Of a stretch of DNA of 64,000 nucleotides, positions 30,413-39,710 are shown in pieces. The position numbers and the translations under genes are program-made. This stretch comes from Phycisphaerae bacterium. GTDB lineage: Bacteria > Planctomycetota > Phycisphaerae > Sedimentisphaerales > UBA12454. Positions within the stretch are counted from its first letter, which is position 1; each line of letters starts with the position of its first letter. The stretch covers positions 276,393 to 340,392 of the forward strand of contig JBAZHC010000001.1 of NCBI GenBank assembly GCA_041652575.1. The letters run 5' to 3'. The notes under the pieces were generated by a model, which worked only from the letters and a program-made list of their open reading frames with translations, ran no database searches and was not told where the DNA came from.

Positions 30413-33400
30413 ATGGTTCAATTTATATTAGGCAGAAGCGGGACAGGCAAGACAACGCTTTGTATAAAGCAGATAGTGGAAAGTCTGTTAAATAACAAAA
30501 CCCCCACCGCGGGGGTGGGGGCTAAACAAAATAATTTGGTTTTTCTTGTGCCGGAGCAGGCGACATATCAGGCTGAACGGGCGATTCTCTCTGACGACAG
30601 GCTTAAAGGCTACAGCCGACTGCACGTTTTGTCTTTTCAAAGGCTCTGTTATTTAATCTTCGGCAAAAACCTTGCCGCAAGGCCGCTGACTACACAAGCC
30701 AGAGATATGATTGTCCACAGACTGCTTTGTGAGAATGCTGAAAAGTTATCGATTTTTTCTCCCATAGCTTCTGCGGGCCTTGCAAGCGCAATTGCCGAGC
30801 TGCAGCAGTTCGGCAAATCTCCTGACGATGTTGACAGGCTTATTGGGCAGCTTAAAAGTTCTTCAGAATTAACAGCCGGCAAACTTTCCGATATTAATTT
30901 AATTTATAGACAATATCTTGCCTTTGTAGAAGGCAATTTTTTAAATAATGATAATCAATTAAATCTTGCCAAAGATGCTGTTGCCGGCACGCCATTTTTG
31001 AAAGATTGTCTATTATGGGTTGACGGCTTTGCGGGCTTTACTACTTCTGAATCGCTTTTACTGACGGAACTTTTAAAGGTTTGTGCATCGTCAAAGATAG
31101 CAATGTGTCTCGACCCTGCCGTAATAGAGAATGATTATACCGGTATTTTCGAGCCGACGGCGAAAACTTATGCCGACCTGCTCTCCCTGATTAAATCTCT
31201 TAAACTGTCGGTTGAAAAACCTGTTATTTTGAATCAGCCGGCGCGTTTCAGGGAGTCGAAGGCGCTGGCTCATCTTGAAAAGAATATTTTCAGTTTTGAC
31301 GATGTGCCGCCGATTTCGTGCGGCAGGGATATAAAGATTACTGCCTGCGCAAAGACAAGGCTCGAAGTTGATTACGTTGCGCGGCAGATTTGCTCTCTCG
31401 TTAGGGACAAAGGTTTCCGCTGGCACGATTGCGCCGTTATCGCCTCCGATATCGAACAGTATCGTCATTTCATACATGCGATTTTTTCCGATTTCGATAT
31501 ACCTTTCTTTATCGACCGCAGGCGCGATTTGCAGCAATACCCGGCCGTTGAGTTAATAACAAGCGCTCTGAAAATCGCAACAGACAGATTTACTACTAAC
31601 GATGTAATAAATTATCTAAAGAGCGACCTTGCCGCGGTAAGCCGTGATGAGGCTGACCGGCTTGAAAATTACTGTCTCGCCTTTGGAGTTGAAGGAAAAG
31701 ACTGGCTCGCCGGCGTGGCGTGGGATTTTGCACCGGCAAATGATGAAGATTTCAATAATGCAAAAATCAACCGGATACGCGGCAAAGCGGCGGAACATCT
31801 TTTGCAGTTCAGGACTTTGCTGCAAAATAGCGGGCAGGTTTCGGCAGAGCAGTTTTGCAGTGAGCTTTTTAATTTTCTTGAAAATCTAAATACAAGAGGT
31901 CAGTTACAGGCCTGGACCAAGTCCGCTTTAGAGGCCGGCAGGCTCGACGAGGCGCAGCTCCATCAGCAGTTTTTCGCACAGTTTACGCAGTTGATGGACG
32001 ATTTTGTTTTTATTTTCAAAAACGCCTCTTTTACTGTGAAGCAATATGCCGCGATAATCAGTTCGGCTTTTTCCCAGATGACGGTGGCGTTGATTCCGCC
32101 TGCGATCGACCAGGTTCTTGTCGGCTCGATTGAGAGAAGCCGGCATCCCGATTTGAAAGCCGTTTTTCTTATCGGTGCAACTCAGCAGCAGTTTCCCGTT
32201 CCGGTTTATTACGATAATATTCTAAACGATAATGACCGCAGGGTTACTTGCGATACTGGTTTTGAACTGTCGCGTACCGGCTCATCGCAGCTTATCGAAC
32301 GCAGATACCTCGCCTATATCGCCTTTACACGTCCGAGCCGGTTTTTAAATATTACATATCCTTTGGCCGATGAAAAGGGTTCTGAAATTCAGCCCAGTTT
32401 TCTCGTCAGCCAGTTAAAATCATTATTTACCGATCTTCGCGAAGAAAAATATTTCAGCGGTTCTGCTTTTGAAAATTTGTGCAGCGTTTCCGATTTAACG
32501 TCTCTGCTTGCCCAGCGTCTCGGAAGGGACAATTTATCGCCTGACGATTCGCTCGATGCAAAATGTAAATGGCTGCTCGATAATCTCTCCCGTGTCATTC
32601 CCGCGCAAGCGGGAATCCAGATTAAATCCGCAATTAACTATGATAATACCGCAAGGCTTGAAAGTTCGCCTAGCTGCGATATTCTTTCCACGAGCGCGAC
32701 GAAACTGAAATCTTTTGCGAGTTGTCCTTATCAGTATTTCGCAAAACATATCCTCAGACTTAGAGAAAGACGGATTTTCGAATTAGAGCCTTTCAGTCTC
32801 GGCCTTTTCTTTCACAAGGTTCTTGAAATATTATTTAATAATCTCAAAAGTATCGAACACAGTCTTTCTGAAGATGACTCTGATTTAATCGAAGCTCTTA
32901 CCGGCCGGGCGGTTGAAAAACTTCTTATTGAGGACTCATTTCTGAAAAGTTTCAATGCGAGAACAAGGCATAATAGTTTTATTGTCCTTTCAGCCGCACA
33001 GATGGTTAAGGATGCCGTACGGGAATTTTCCAGGATTGCCTCGGCAGGCAGTTTCACGCAGATTGCGTCTGAAATGGGTTTTGGCGACAAATCTTCTATG
33101 CCTGCAATTGAACTTAAATTGCCCGACGGCAGATGTATTCATATCGAAGGCAAAATCGACAGGGTAGATGCTGCTTCTCGAGCCGGGGCGAATTATTGTA
33201 TGGTGGTCGATTACAAAACCTCCGAAACCAAAATTGTCTGGTCACTGTTTAATGCCGGTCTTGATTTGCAGCTTCCGATTTATCTTCTTGCGATACGAAA
33301 TCAGACCGTTGAAAAATATAAAAATCTTATTCCGTTGGGCGCGTTTTATTTTCAGATTCAGACATTCGCCAAATCATCTGAATTTAATGACATCGAGGGA

Positions 33401-33784
33401 AAATCCGAAAAAATCAGAAGAAAGCCGAAAGGGATTTTCAACGGCGAACATTTTAGTCTTTTAGACGGCAAAACCCAAACCGGCTACAGCCCGTTTTATA
33501 GTTTCAGGATAACACAAAAAGAAAAACAGTTCGGCGGTTATGCGACAAGTTCGCTTTTGACCGATGAACATTTTTCAACAGTGCTGTCTTTCGCAGAAAA
33601 CAAGCTCAAAGAACTGGGCGGCAGGATACTTTCCGGCGAAATAGATGTAAAGCCTTACAGGTTCGGAAAAGAAACGGCTTGTACGCGTTGTCCGTATAAA
33701 TCTCTTTGCCGGTTCGACTGGCAGATAAACGATTATGCTCAGGTTAAGAAAATTTCCAAAACAGAATTTTTTGAAGCAATTTAA
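30413..33784 (+). CDS. addB: AddB-like helicase/exonuclease subunit
   Basis: This 1123-residue protein starts with a Walker A FILGRSGTGKTTLC and LVFLVPEQATYQAERAIL, the classic AddB opening. The C-terminal nuclease keeps GKIDRVDAA and MVVDYKTS. The iron-sulphur staple cysteines are ASCPYQYFAK near residue 770 and CTRCPYKSLC near the end. AddAB resects double-strand breaks for RecA. Two palindromic elements are translated in frame: PTAGVGAKQNN (about residues 31-41) and VIPAQAGIQ (about 729-737). Its stop overlaps the addA start by one base. Confidence 0.92.
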   Translation: MVQFILGRSGTGKTTLCIKQIVESLLNNKTPTAGVGAKQNNLVFLVPEQATYQAERAILSDDRLKGYSRLHVLSFQRLCYLIFGKNLAARPLTTQARDMIVHRLLCENAEKLSIFSPIASAGLASAIAELQQFGKSPDDVDRLIGQLKSSSELTAGKLSDINLIYRQYLAFVEGNFLNNDNQLNLAKDAVAGTPFLKDCLLWVDGFAGFTTSESLLLTELLKVCASSKIAMCLDPAVIENDYTGIFEPTAKTYADLLSLIKSLKLSVEKPVILNQPARFRESKALAHLEKNIFSFDDVPPISCGRDIKITACAKTRLEVDYVARQICSLVRDKGFRWHDCAVIASDIEQYRHFIHAIFSDFDIPFFIDRRRDLQQYPAVELITSALKIATDRFTTNDVINYLKSDLAAVSRDEADRLENYCLAFGVEGKDWLAGVAWDFAPANDEDFNNAKINRIRGKAAEHLLQFRTLLQNSGQVSAEQFCSELFNFLENLNTRGQLQAWTKSALEAGRLDEAQLHQQFFAQFTQLMDDFVFIFKNASFTVKQYAAIISSAFSQMTVALIPPAIDQVLVGSIERSRHPDLKAVFLIGATQQQFPVPVYYDNILNDNDRRVTCDTGFELSRTGSSQLIERRYLAYIAFTRPSRFLNITYPLADEKGSEIQPSFLVSQLKSLFTDLREEKYFSGSAFENLCSVSDLTSLLAQRLGRDNLSPDDSLDAKCKWLLDNLSRVIPAQAGIQIKSAINYDNTARLESSPSCDILSTSATKLKSFASCPYQYFAKHILRLRERRIFELEPFSLGLFFHKVLEILFNNLKSIEHSLSEDDSDLIEALTGRAVEKLLIEDSFLKSFNARTRHNSFIVLSAAQMVKDAVREFSRIASAGSFTQIASEMGFGDKSSMPAIELKLPDGRCIHIEGKIDRVDAASRAGANYCMVVDYKTSETKIVWSLFNAGLDLQLPIYLLAIRNQTVEKYKNLIPLGAFYFQIQTFAKSSEFNDIEGKSEKIRRKPKGIFNGEHFSLLDGKTQTGYSPFYSFRITQKEKQFGGYATSSLLTDEHFSTVLSFAENKLKELGGRILSGEIDVKPYRFGKETACTRCPYKSLCRFDWQINDYAQVKKISKTEFFEAI
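30501..30531. repeat. Palindromic element inside addB, first site (copy D)
   Basis: CCCCCAC (30501-30507) pairs with GTGGGGG (30515-30521), and CTAAACAAAAT follows. The flank is identical to that of the mnmE copy B. Translated in frame between the first helix and the LVPEQAT strand. Confidence 0.8.
32594..32619. repeat. Palindromic element inside addB, second site (copy E)
   Basis: GTCATTCCCGC...GCGGGAATCC with an 8-bp stem (32597-32604 and 32609-32616) and a GCAA loop. Read in the opposite orientation from mnmE copy B, it gives VIPAQAGIQ. Confidence 0.85.
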
Positions 33785-36700
33785 TGAACTGGACCAAAGG
33801 ACAAAAACAGGCTATCGAGTCGCAAAGCGGCGATATAACCGTTGCCGCCTCGGCAGGCACGGGCAAAACGACCGTGCTTTCTCAGCGGGCGGTCAGGATA
33901 CTTGGTCTGCCGGAGTTGTGTCCGGAGATTGGCGATATTCTCGTTTTGACTTTTACCGAATCGGCCGCGGGCGAAATGAATCAGAGGATAGCCCAGAAAT
34001 TACGGGACGCGGCGTATCAAACCAGGAACGCTCACCTTCGTAAACAGCTTTTGATGCTCGACAGCGCCGACATAAGCACCATTCATTCATTTTGCCGGCG
34101 TATTATTGCCCAGAATTTTCATCGTCTAAACCTTAATCCCGCGTTCAGGGTGATGGATGCCGACGAAAGTAAACTTATAAAAACGGAAATTCTCCAGCAG
34201 GTTATCGAACAGGCATGGGCCGATATGGCGCAGGGTATGGGCCAGCTTTTGCAGGGCAGGGCGGTATCGAATCCGAAACAAAACTTTTTAAATTGTATTA
34301 TCGAAATCAGCAATTTTCTCGATTCTGTTGTTTCGCGTCAAAACTGGTTCGACAGGGCGATTGTTTTAAACGATGCGGTGATTTCTGTTTCTTCCGATGC
34401 CGTTAAGAATCAAAAACAGATTATTCTCGACAAGCTCAGGACGTTTAAAGAACAATTCGAATGGTCGTTAAAACTCGATGAGAAAATCACCAATGGTCAT
34501 TGGAAGCCGCAAATAGAAGGGCAGTGTCTGGCGGTAATTCTGCTGGCGATAGATTTTCTGGAGAAAGACGATTTAACAGCCTTTATCGAACTTCTAAATA
34601 GTTTCGATGGTTTCAGGTGGGATGACAAACCAAAGGGTCTTGACGGCCAAATCAGAGAGTTTATTTTATCGCCCGCGATAAAAGCGATTAAAGATTTTAA
34701 ATATCTTTCGTCACTTGCAATATTGAACTCCGATTACGCCGGTCTTATCGCAGGCGGCTGTTCTGTTCAGACAAAGGTTTTGATTGAGCTTGTCAAAAGA
34801 TTCGACCTCGCCTATCAGCAGCGGAAGCAAGAGCTTGGCAGCGTTGATTTTGCCGACCTTGAACGGTATATGCTGAAGCTGCTGTCAGAAAACGGCGATA
34901 TCGACAGCAATAAACCTTCCGATATCGCCCTGACATTGCAAAAGAGGTACAAGTATATTTTTGTAGATGAGTACCAGGATATAAATCCTGTCCAGCAGAG
35001 GATAATCGACCTTCTTTCCGGTTTGGCGAAAGTTTTTGTCGTCGGCGATGTCAAGCAGAGCATTTATGCCTGGCGCGGCGCCGATTGCGGCCTGTTTGTC
35101 GAGCGTTTAAAAAATGCCGGCGCAGGCGAGATAAAATCCCGTGTGGATTTGAATGAAAATTTCCGTTCCCGACCAGGCATTTTGAATTTCGTCAACGAAG
35201 TTTTTTCACGGACTATGACGGCTTCTGTCGCTGCGGTAGATTATGACGAAAACGCGGCCCTTAAGCCTTTTAAAGCTTCATCGGAACAAGTGCGAAAACC
35301 TGATGTGGAATTGATTATTGTCGATGAAGACCCTGCCGAAGATGGGCAGAGCGACAAAGAAGAGGACGATGAGACCGGAATGGTTTCTTCAGACGCAATA
35401 AATCGCAGGGCACTGACAGTCGCTCACCGAATAAAAGAGCTTGTGGATATTGAGAAATTTCAGGTCTATGACAAAGCCGGCGATTGTTACCGTCCATGCA
35501 GATTCAGCGACATTGTAATCCTGACAAGAGCTTTCGAGTCGCGTGCCAATAATTATGTCCAGATACTCCGCTCGGCAAATATTCCTGTCATCAGCGATAG
35601 TTCCGCAGGCTATTTTGAAACTACCGAAATTAACGATATGCTTTCGCTGCTGCAGATTCTTGACAATCCGCGGCAGGATATTCCGCTTGCTTCTGTTTTG
35701 AGAAGTCCGATTTTCGGCGTCAGTGATACCGAACTTTCGGCGATAAAGGCTCAGCAGAAGGATAAAACTGATTATTATTCGTTACTCGAATTTATTGCGG
35801 CAAAATCTGACGATGAAAAACTGCGAAAGAGGATTACCGATATTTTACGCCGGCTCGACGATTGGCGTTCTCTTGCCCGTCGCGGTTCTTTGGCCGATTT
35901 GATATGGCAGATATATTCGCAAACCGATTTTCTGTCTTATGTTTCCGCTATGCCCGGCGGTTCCCAGCGGCGGGCTAATCTGCTCAAGCTTCATCAGCGG
36001 GCGATACAGTTTGAAAATTTCGCGTCCAGCTTCAACATTATCTCGCTTTCCCGGTTCGTTGATTTCCTGCAGAAGCTTCTCGAATCCGGCGGAGATTGGG
36101 CTCCGGCCGAGCCGGACAGTTCCGCTTCGAATGCCGTGCGGGTGATGAGCGTTCACAAAAGCAAAGGTCTGGAATTTCCTGTTGTAATCCTTGCCGAAAC
36201 AAACAGGGAATTCAGGTTCGGTTCTCATATCGGCGATTGTATTACGGACAGCCAGGCGACAATCGGACTCAGGATAATCGATGACGGCAGCGGTATGAAA
36301 CTATCTTCGCTCACATGGCAGGTAATCAGGGAAAGACAGAGGAAGCAAAGTCTTGCCGAAGAGATGAGAATTTTATATGTAGCAATGACCCGCGCCAGGG
36401 ACAAACTTATTCTGTCAGGCGCGACCGAATCGAAAAATTCTATCTCCTTATTGAGCAATGCCGCTCATTATGATTCTGGAAAGCTTCCTTCATGGCTGAT
36501 AGAATCCGCCAAAAGCGAACTTGACTGGATTTTATTGTCTTTCGCGAAATATAGGAAGCTGCATACTCATTTCGAACTTCCGGTAAAAGTCCCCGGCCGA
36601 GAGGATAATCTTTTTGATTTGAAAGTATATCAGCCTGACGAGATTTCGCAGATTGAAGGGCGGTTATTGAAAAAACGTTCTGTCAGCAGATATAACCGGA

Positions 36701-37416
36701 TAAAATCCCCTTTGCCGGACAAACAATTATTCGATGATATTACCGGCAGATTAAACTGGTGTTATCCGTTTAAAAAGGCCGCCTCGATAAAAGCCAAGCA
36801 GTCCGTAACATCTCTTGTCCATGCACAGGAGCAGTTCGCCGAGGCCGATTATGATTTTTCATTCGAATCTTTCGAAAAAACTGCGGGTAAAACCGATAGC
36901 CTTGTTATCGGCAGCGCAACTCATCTTGTTATGCAGAATATCGATTTGAAACAGGCGGTCAGTGAAAGTGCAATTCGCCGAACAATAGCTGATTTGGTCG
37001 GCAAAGGCTGTATGACAAAGCAGGCTGCCGAAAAAATTAATGTTTTATCTATTCTGAAATTTTTCGACAGCGCCCCGGGCAAATTGGTACTGAATGACGA
37101 AAATACTGTAATGAGGGAATGGCCTTTTACTTACGCATCTTCGGCGGCGGATTTATATCCTGACATGAAAAACGGCAAAGATGAAAAGATTATCGTTCAG
37201 GGCATTATCGATATGCTGATAAAAATGCCGAATGGAGCGGTTGTAATCGATTTTAAGACCGACCATATCAGTTCTGCCGGCGTGCAGCAGAGAGCTGGAA
37301 ATTATGCGCCGCAATTAAAATGGTATTGCAAAGCGGTCAGCGACATTTTGAAAGCGGAGAATGTATCCGGTTATTTATATTTTCTTACTGTCGGCATGCC
37401 GATAAAAATCGTTTAG
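33784..37416 (+). CDS. addA: AddA-like helicase/nuclease subunit
   Basis: This 1210-residue UvrD-type superfamily 1 helicase with a C-terminal nuclease forms a heterodimer with AddB. Helicase motifs: Q motif WTKGQKQAIE, Walker A ASAGTGKTTVLSQRAVRIL, LTFTESAAGEM, Walker B FVDEYQDINPVQ and GDVKQSIYAWRGAD. Motif IV is NENFRSRPGILNFVN, and motif V/VI is VHKSKGLEFPVVILAE and LYVAMTRARDKLIL. Nuclease motif: GIIDMLIK and VVIDFKTDH near the end. The ATG overlaps the addB stop by one base, so the two are coupled. Confidence 0.95.
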   Translation: MNWTKGQKQAIESQSGDITVAASAGTGKTTVLSQRAVRILGLPELCPEIGDILVLTFTESAAGEMNQRIAQKLRDAAYQTRNAHLRKQLLMLDSADISTIHSFCRRIIAQNFHRLNLNPAFRVMDADESKLIKTEILQQVIEQAWADMAQGMGQLLQGRAVSNPKQNFLNCIIEISNFLDSVVSRQNWFDRAIVLNDAVISVSSDAVKNQKQIILDKLRTFKEQFEWSLKLDEKITNGHWKPQIEGQCLAVILLAIDFLEKDDLTAFIELLNSFDGFRWDDKPKGLDGQIREFILSPAIKAIKDFKYLSSLAILNSDYAGLIAGGCSVQTKVLIELVKRFDLAYQQRKQELGSVDFADLERYMLKLLSENGDIDSNKPSDIALTLQKRYKYIFVDEYQDINPVQQRIIDLLSGLAKVFVVGDVKQSIYAWRGADCGLFVERLKNAGAGEIKSRVDLNENFRSRPGILNFVNEVFSRTMTASVAAVDYDENAALKPFKASSEQVRKPDVELIIVDEDPAEDGQSDKEEDDETGMVSSDAINRRALTVAHRIKELVDIEKFQVYDKAGDCYRPCRFSDIVILTRAFESRANNYVQILRSANIPVISDSSAGYFETTEINDMLSLLQILDNPRQDIPLASVLRSPIFGVSDTELSAIKAQQKDKTDYYSLLEFIAAKSDDEKLRKRITDILRRLDDWRSLARRGSLADLIWQIYSQTDFLSYVSAMPGGSQRRANLLKLHQRAIQFENFASSFNIISLSRFVDFLQKLLESGGDWAPAEPDSSASNAVRVMSVHKSKGLEFPVVILAETNREFRFGSHIGDCITDSQATIGLRIIDDGSGMKLSSLTWQVIRERQRKQSLAEEMRILYVAMTRARDKLILSGATESKNSISLLSNAAHYDSGKLPSWLIESAKSELDWILLSFAKYRKLHTHFELPVKVPGREDNLFDLKVYQPDEISQIEGRLLKKRSVSRYNRIKSPLPDKQLFDDITGRLNWCYPFKKAASIKAKQSVTSLVHAQEQFAEADYDFSFESFEKTAGKTDSLVIGSATHLVMQNIDLKQAVSESAIRRTIADLVGKGCMTKQAAEKINVLSILKFFDSAPGKLVLNDENTVMREWPFTYASSAADLYPDMKNGKDEKIIVQGIIDMLIKMPNGAVVIDFKTDHISSAGVQQRAGNYAPQLKWYCKAVSDILKAENVSGYLYFLTVGMPIKIV

Positions 37417-37418
37417 TT

Positions 37419-38303
37419 TTATTCGTTCGGTTCAATATGAATGACGATATTTACCGGCTGGGAGATTTGCCGGTGCATTTCATTTTCAAGGGCTTCCGCA
37501 ATATCGTGAGCCGCTGTTATCGAAAGTGTCGGGTCGACAAGGATATGCAAATCCATAAAAAGTTCTCTGCCGACGGTTCTTGTCCGCAGCTTGTGCCAGT
37601 TTCGTATTTGCGGCTGCGATGAAATAATCTGTTTGATTTGCTGGTTTGTTTTTTCATCGACGGCTCTTGCCGTGAACTGTCCGATTGAGTCTTTTAGTAT
37701 TTTAATTGCCACAAAAACAATCATTAGACCGACGAAAATCGCTGCCATCTGGTCTGCGTAAGCAAGGCCTAACATGGAGGATATGGCTCCTATCGCTACT
37801 GCCAGCGAGCTTAAAGCGTCTGAACGGTGGTCCCACGCATTGGCATAAAGCATCGAGCTGGACAATCTGACAGCTACTCTTTTTGTAACGACAAACGAGT
37901 ATTCCTTGAGAATGATTGCTATCACGGCAACAGTGAGAACCGGCATGCCTATTTGCGAGATTTTATGGTCCGCGATGCTGTGGACCGCTTTGATAACCAT
38001 ATATCCGCCCGCTATGCCCAGCGGAATCCCTGTGAAAACGGTAATAAAGTTTTCAGCCCAGCCGTGTCCGTATGGATGGTCTTTATCCGGTTCTTTTTTG
38101 CTTATCTTTACGCCGAGAATAATTGCAAAATCTGTCATAAGGTCTGACAGAGAATGAAATCCGTCGGCTACCATTGCCATCGAAGATACAATTAAACCTG
38201 TAATAATTTTTGCTATTACGAGAGATAGGTTGATAAATATCCCCAACCACGTGACTTTTATGATTTGGTCGAAAGCCTCGTTATTTTTTTGCTCTTTGGA
38301 CAT
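37419..38303 (-). CDS. Cation diffusion facilitator transporter
   Basis: This 294-residue protein has six membrane helices and a cytoplasmic C-terminal domain. Metal-site motifs are MVADGFHSLSDLMTD in helix 2 and AWDHRSDALSSLAVA in helix 5, plus the loop DHPYGHGWAE. CDF proteins export zinc, iron, manganese or cobalt by proton exchange; metal choice cannot be read here. It is the last gene of the minus-strand run and follows glmM by 4 bp. Confidence 0.92.
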   Translation of the reverse strand: MSKEQKNNEAFDQIIKVTWLGIFINLSLVIAKIITGLIVSSMAMVADGFHSLSDLMTDFAIILGVKISKKEPDKDHPYGHGWAENFITVFTGIPLGIAGGYMVIKAVHSIADHKISQIGMPVLTVAVIAIILKEYSFVVTKRVAVRLSSSMLYANAWDHRSDALSSLAVAIGAISSMLGLAYADQMAAIFVGLMIVFVAIKILKDSIGQFTARAVDEKTNQQIKQIISSQPQIRNWHKLRTRTVGRELFMDLHILVDPTLSITAAHDIAEALENEMHRQISQPVNIVIHIEPNE

Positions 38304-38307
38304 TTTA

Positions 38308-39678
38308 TCAGTCTGTAATTTTTTGTATTATAGCCGTGACTTTGTCTATGTATTTCTGCGGGTCCGCATCTTCTTTGAATTCAGCGATTAGTCTAATTAC
38401 AGGCTCTGTATTACTTGTCCGCAAATGAACCCAGCCGTCTTCGAGGTCAAACCTGCATCCATCGTCCTCATTTACTTTCGCCTTTTTGAATATTTTTTTT
38501 GCCTGCGTAATTATTTTCTCAGCCTGCTTTTTATCAGCGGCAAATTTTTGTTTTATCGTTTGATAAGCCGGTATTTCGTCAACGAGCTGGCTTATTGTTT
38601 TTCCGGTTTCGGCGCAAAGCTGCAGGATAATCGCTATCCCGACAAGACTGTCGCGTACAGGCCCGACTCTCAAATCGATAACTCCGCCGTTGCCTTCGCC
38701 GCCGATTACGCAGTTATTTTTTATCATTGCCCCTGCGACGTTCGCCTCGCCTACCGGCGTTCGGATAACTTCGCATCCGGCCTCCTGCGCGACATCGTCA
38801 ATCATTCGTGACGTAGAAAGATTAGCCGCTGCCGAGCCTTTTCTATGGCTGAAAATATATTTTGCCGCAAGCGCAAGTGTGTATTCTTCGCCGATATATC
38901 TGCCGTTTTCATCGACGATTGCCAGCCTGTCGGCGTCGGGGTCCTGGGCAAACCCCATATTAGCACCGTTTTTCTTAACCGCTTCGCACAGTTGCGTCAG
39001 GTTTTCGGCCAGCGGTTCCGGTTTATGTGCGAACAAGCCGGTCGGCGCATCGTTTATCGCTATAACCCGGCAGCCGAACATCGACAGAAGTCTTTTTCCG
39101 GGCCTTGCTCCTGCTCCGTTTACGCTGTCCAGAACGACTCTGAACCTCTTTCCGATTATCTGGCTCTTGCTTACACAGGCAAGAACCTTTTCGATATGAA
39201 CGGTATCGCCGCTGTAATCTATTATAATCCTGCCGCACTCGGCGGAGGAGACGAAAGCGAAATTGCCTTCGGTAAAAATAGTCTTTATTTTTTCCGCCAT
39301 TCCTGCCGGCGGGGCAATTCCTTTGCTTGTAAGCAGCTTGATTCCGTTGTATTCGATTGGATTATGAGAGGCGGTAACAACCACGCCGCCGTCGCATTCG
39401 AGATGCCTGACCATAATGCCTACGGTTGGAGTGGTTACCGTTCCCAAATCGATTATATTTACACCGACCGAGCATAACCCCGATGCTATGGCCATTTTTA
39501 TCATATCGCCTGACGGTCTGCTGTCAGAGCCGATAGCGATGGTAAGTTTCTTTTTGCCTTTGGAGTTTTTGAGAAATGTGCCGAACGCGCAGCCATAGTT
39601 CGCCGCCGTTGACGCGTTTAGATTTTCTCCGACAATTCCCCTCATTCCGCTGATTGAGATAATTAGGTTCTGTGCCAT
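38308..39678 (-). CDS. glmM: Phosphoglucosamine mutase (phosphohexomutase family)
   Basis: This 456-residue alpha-D-phosphohexomutase has active-site VTASHNPIEYNGIKLL (phosphoserine loop), metal loop DPDADRLAIVDENG, sugar loop GGEGNGGVIDL and C-terminal phosphate loop RTSNTEPVIRLIAE. It most likely makes glucosamine-1-phosphate for UDP-GlcNAc; phosphomannomutase activity is possible. It lies within the serA-top6B-glmM-CDF run, 32 bp after top6B. Confidence 0.85.
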   Translation of the reverse strand: MAQNLIISISGMRGIVGENLNASTAANYGCAFGTFLKNSKGKKKLTIAIGSDSRPSGDMIKMAIASGLCSVGVNIIDLGTVTTPTVGIMVRHLECDGGVVVTASHNPIEYNGIKLLTSKGIAPPAGMAEKIKTIFTEGNFAFVSSAECGRIIIDYSGDTVHIEKVLACVSKSQIIGKRFRVVLDSVNGAGARPGKRLLSMFGCRVIAINDAPTGLFAHKPEPLAENLTQLCEAVKKNGANMGFAQDPDADRLAIVDENGRYIGEEYTLALAAKYIFSHRKGSAAANLSTSRMIDDVAQEAGCEVIRTPVGEANVAGAMIKNNCVIGGEGNGGVIDLRVGPVRDSLVGIAIILQLCAETGKTISQLVDEIPAYQTIKQKFAADKKQAEKIITQAKKIFKKAKVNEDDGCRFDLEDGWVHLRTSNTEPVIRLIAEFKEDADPQKYIDKVTAIIQKITD

Positions 39679-39710
39679 TGTACTTTCAATTAAACTAAGG
39701 ACTATCTTGT

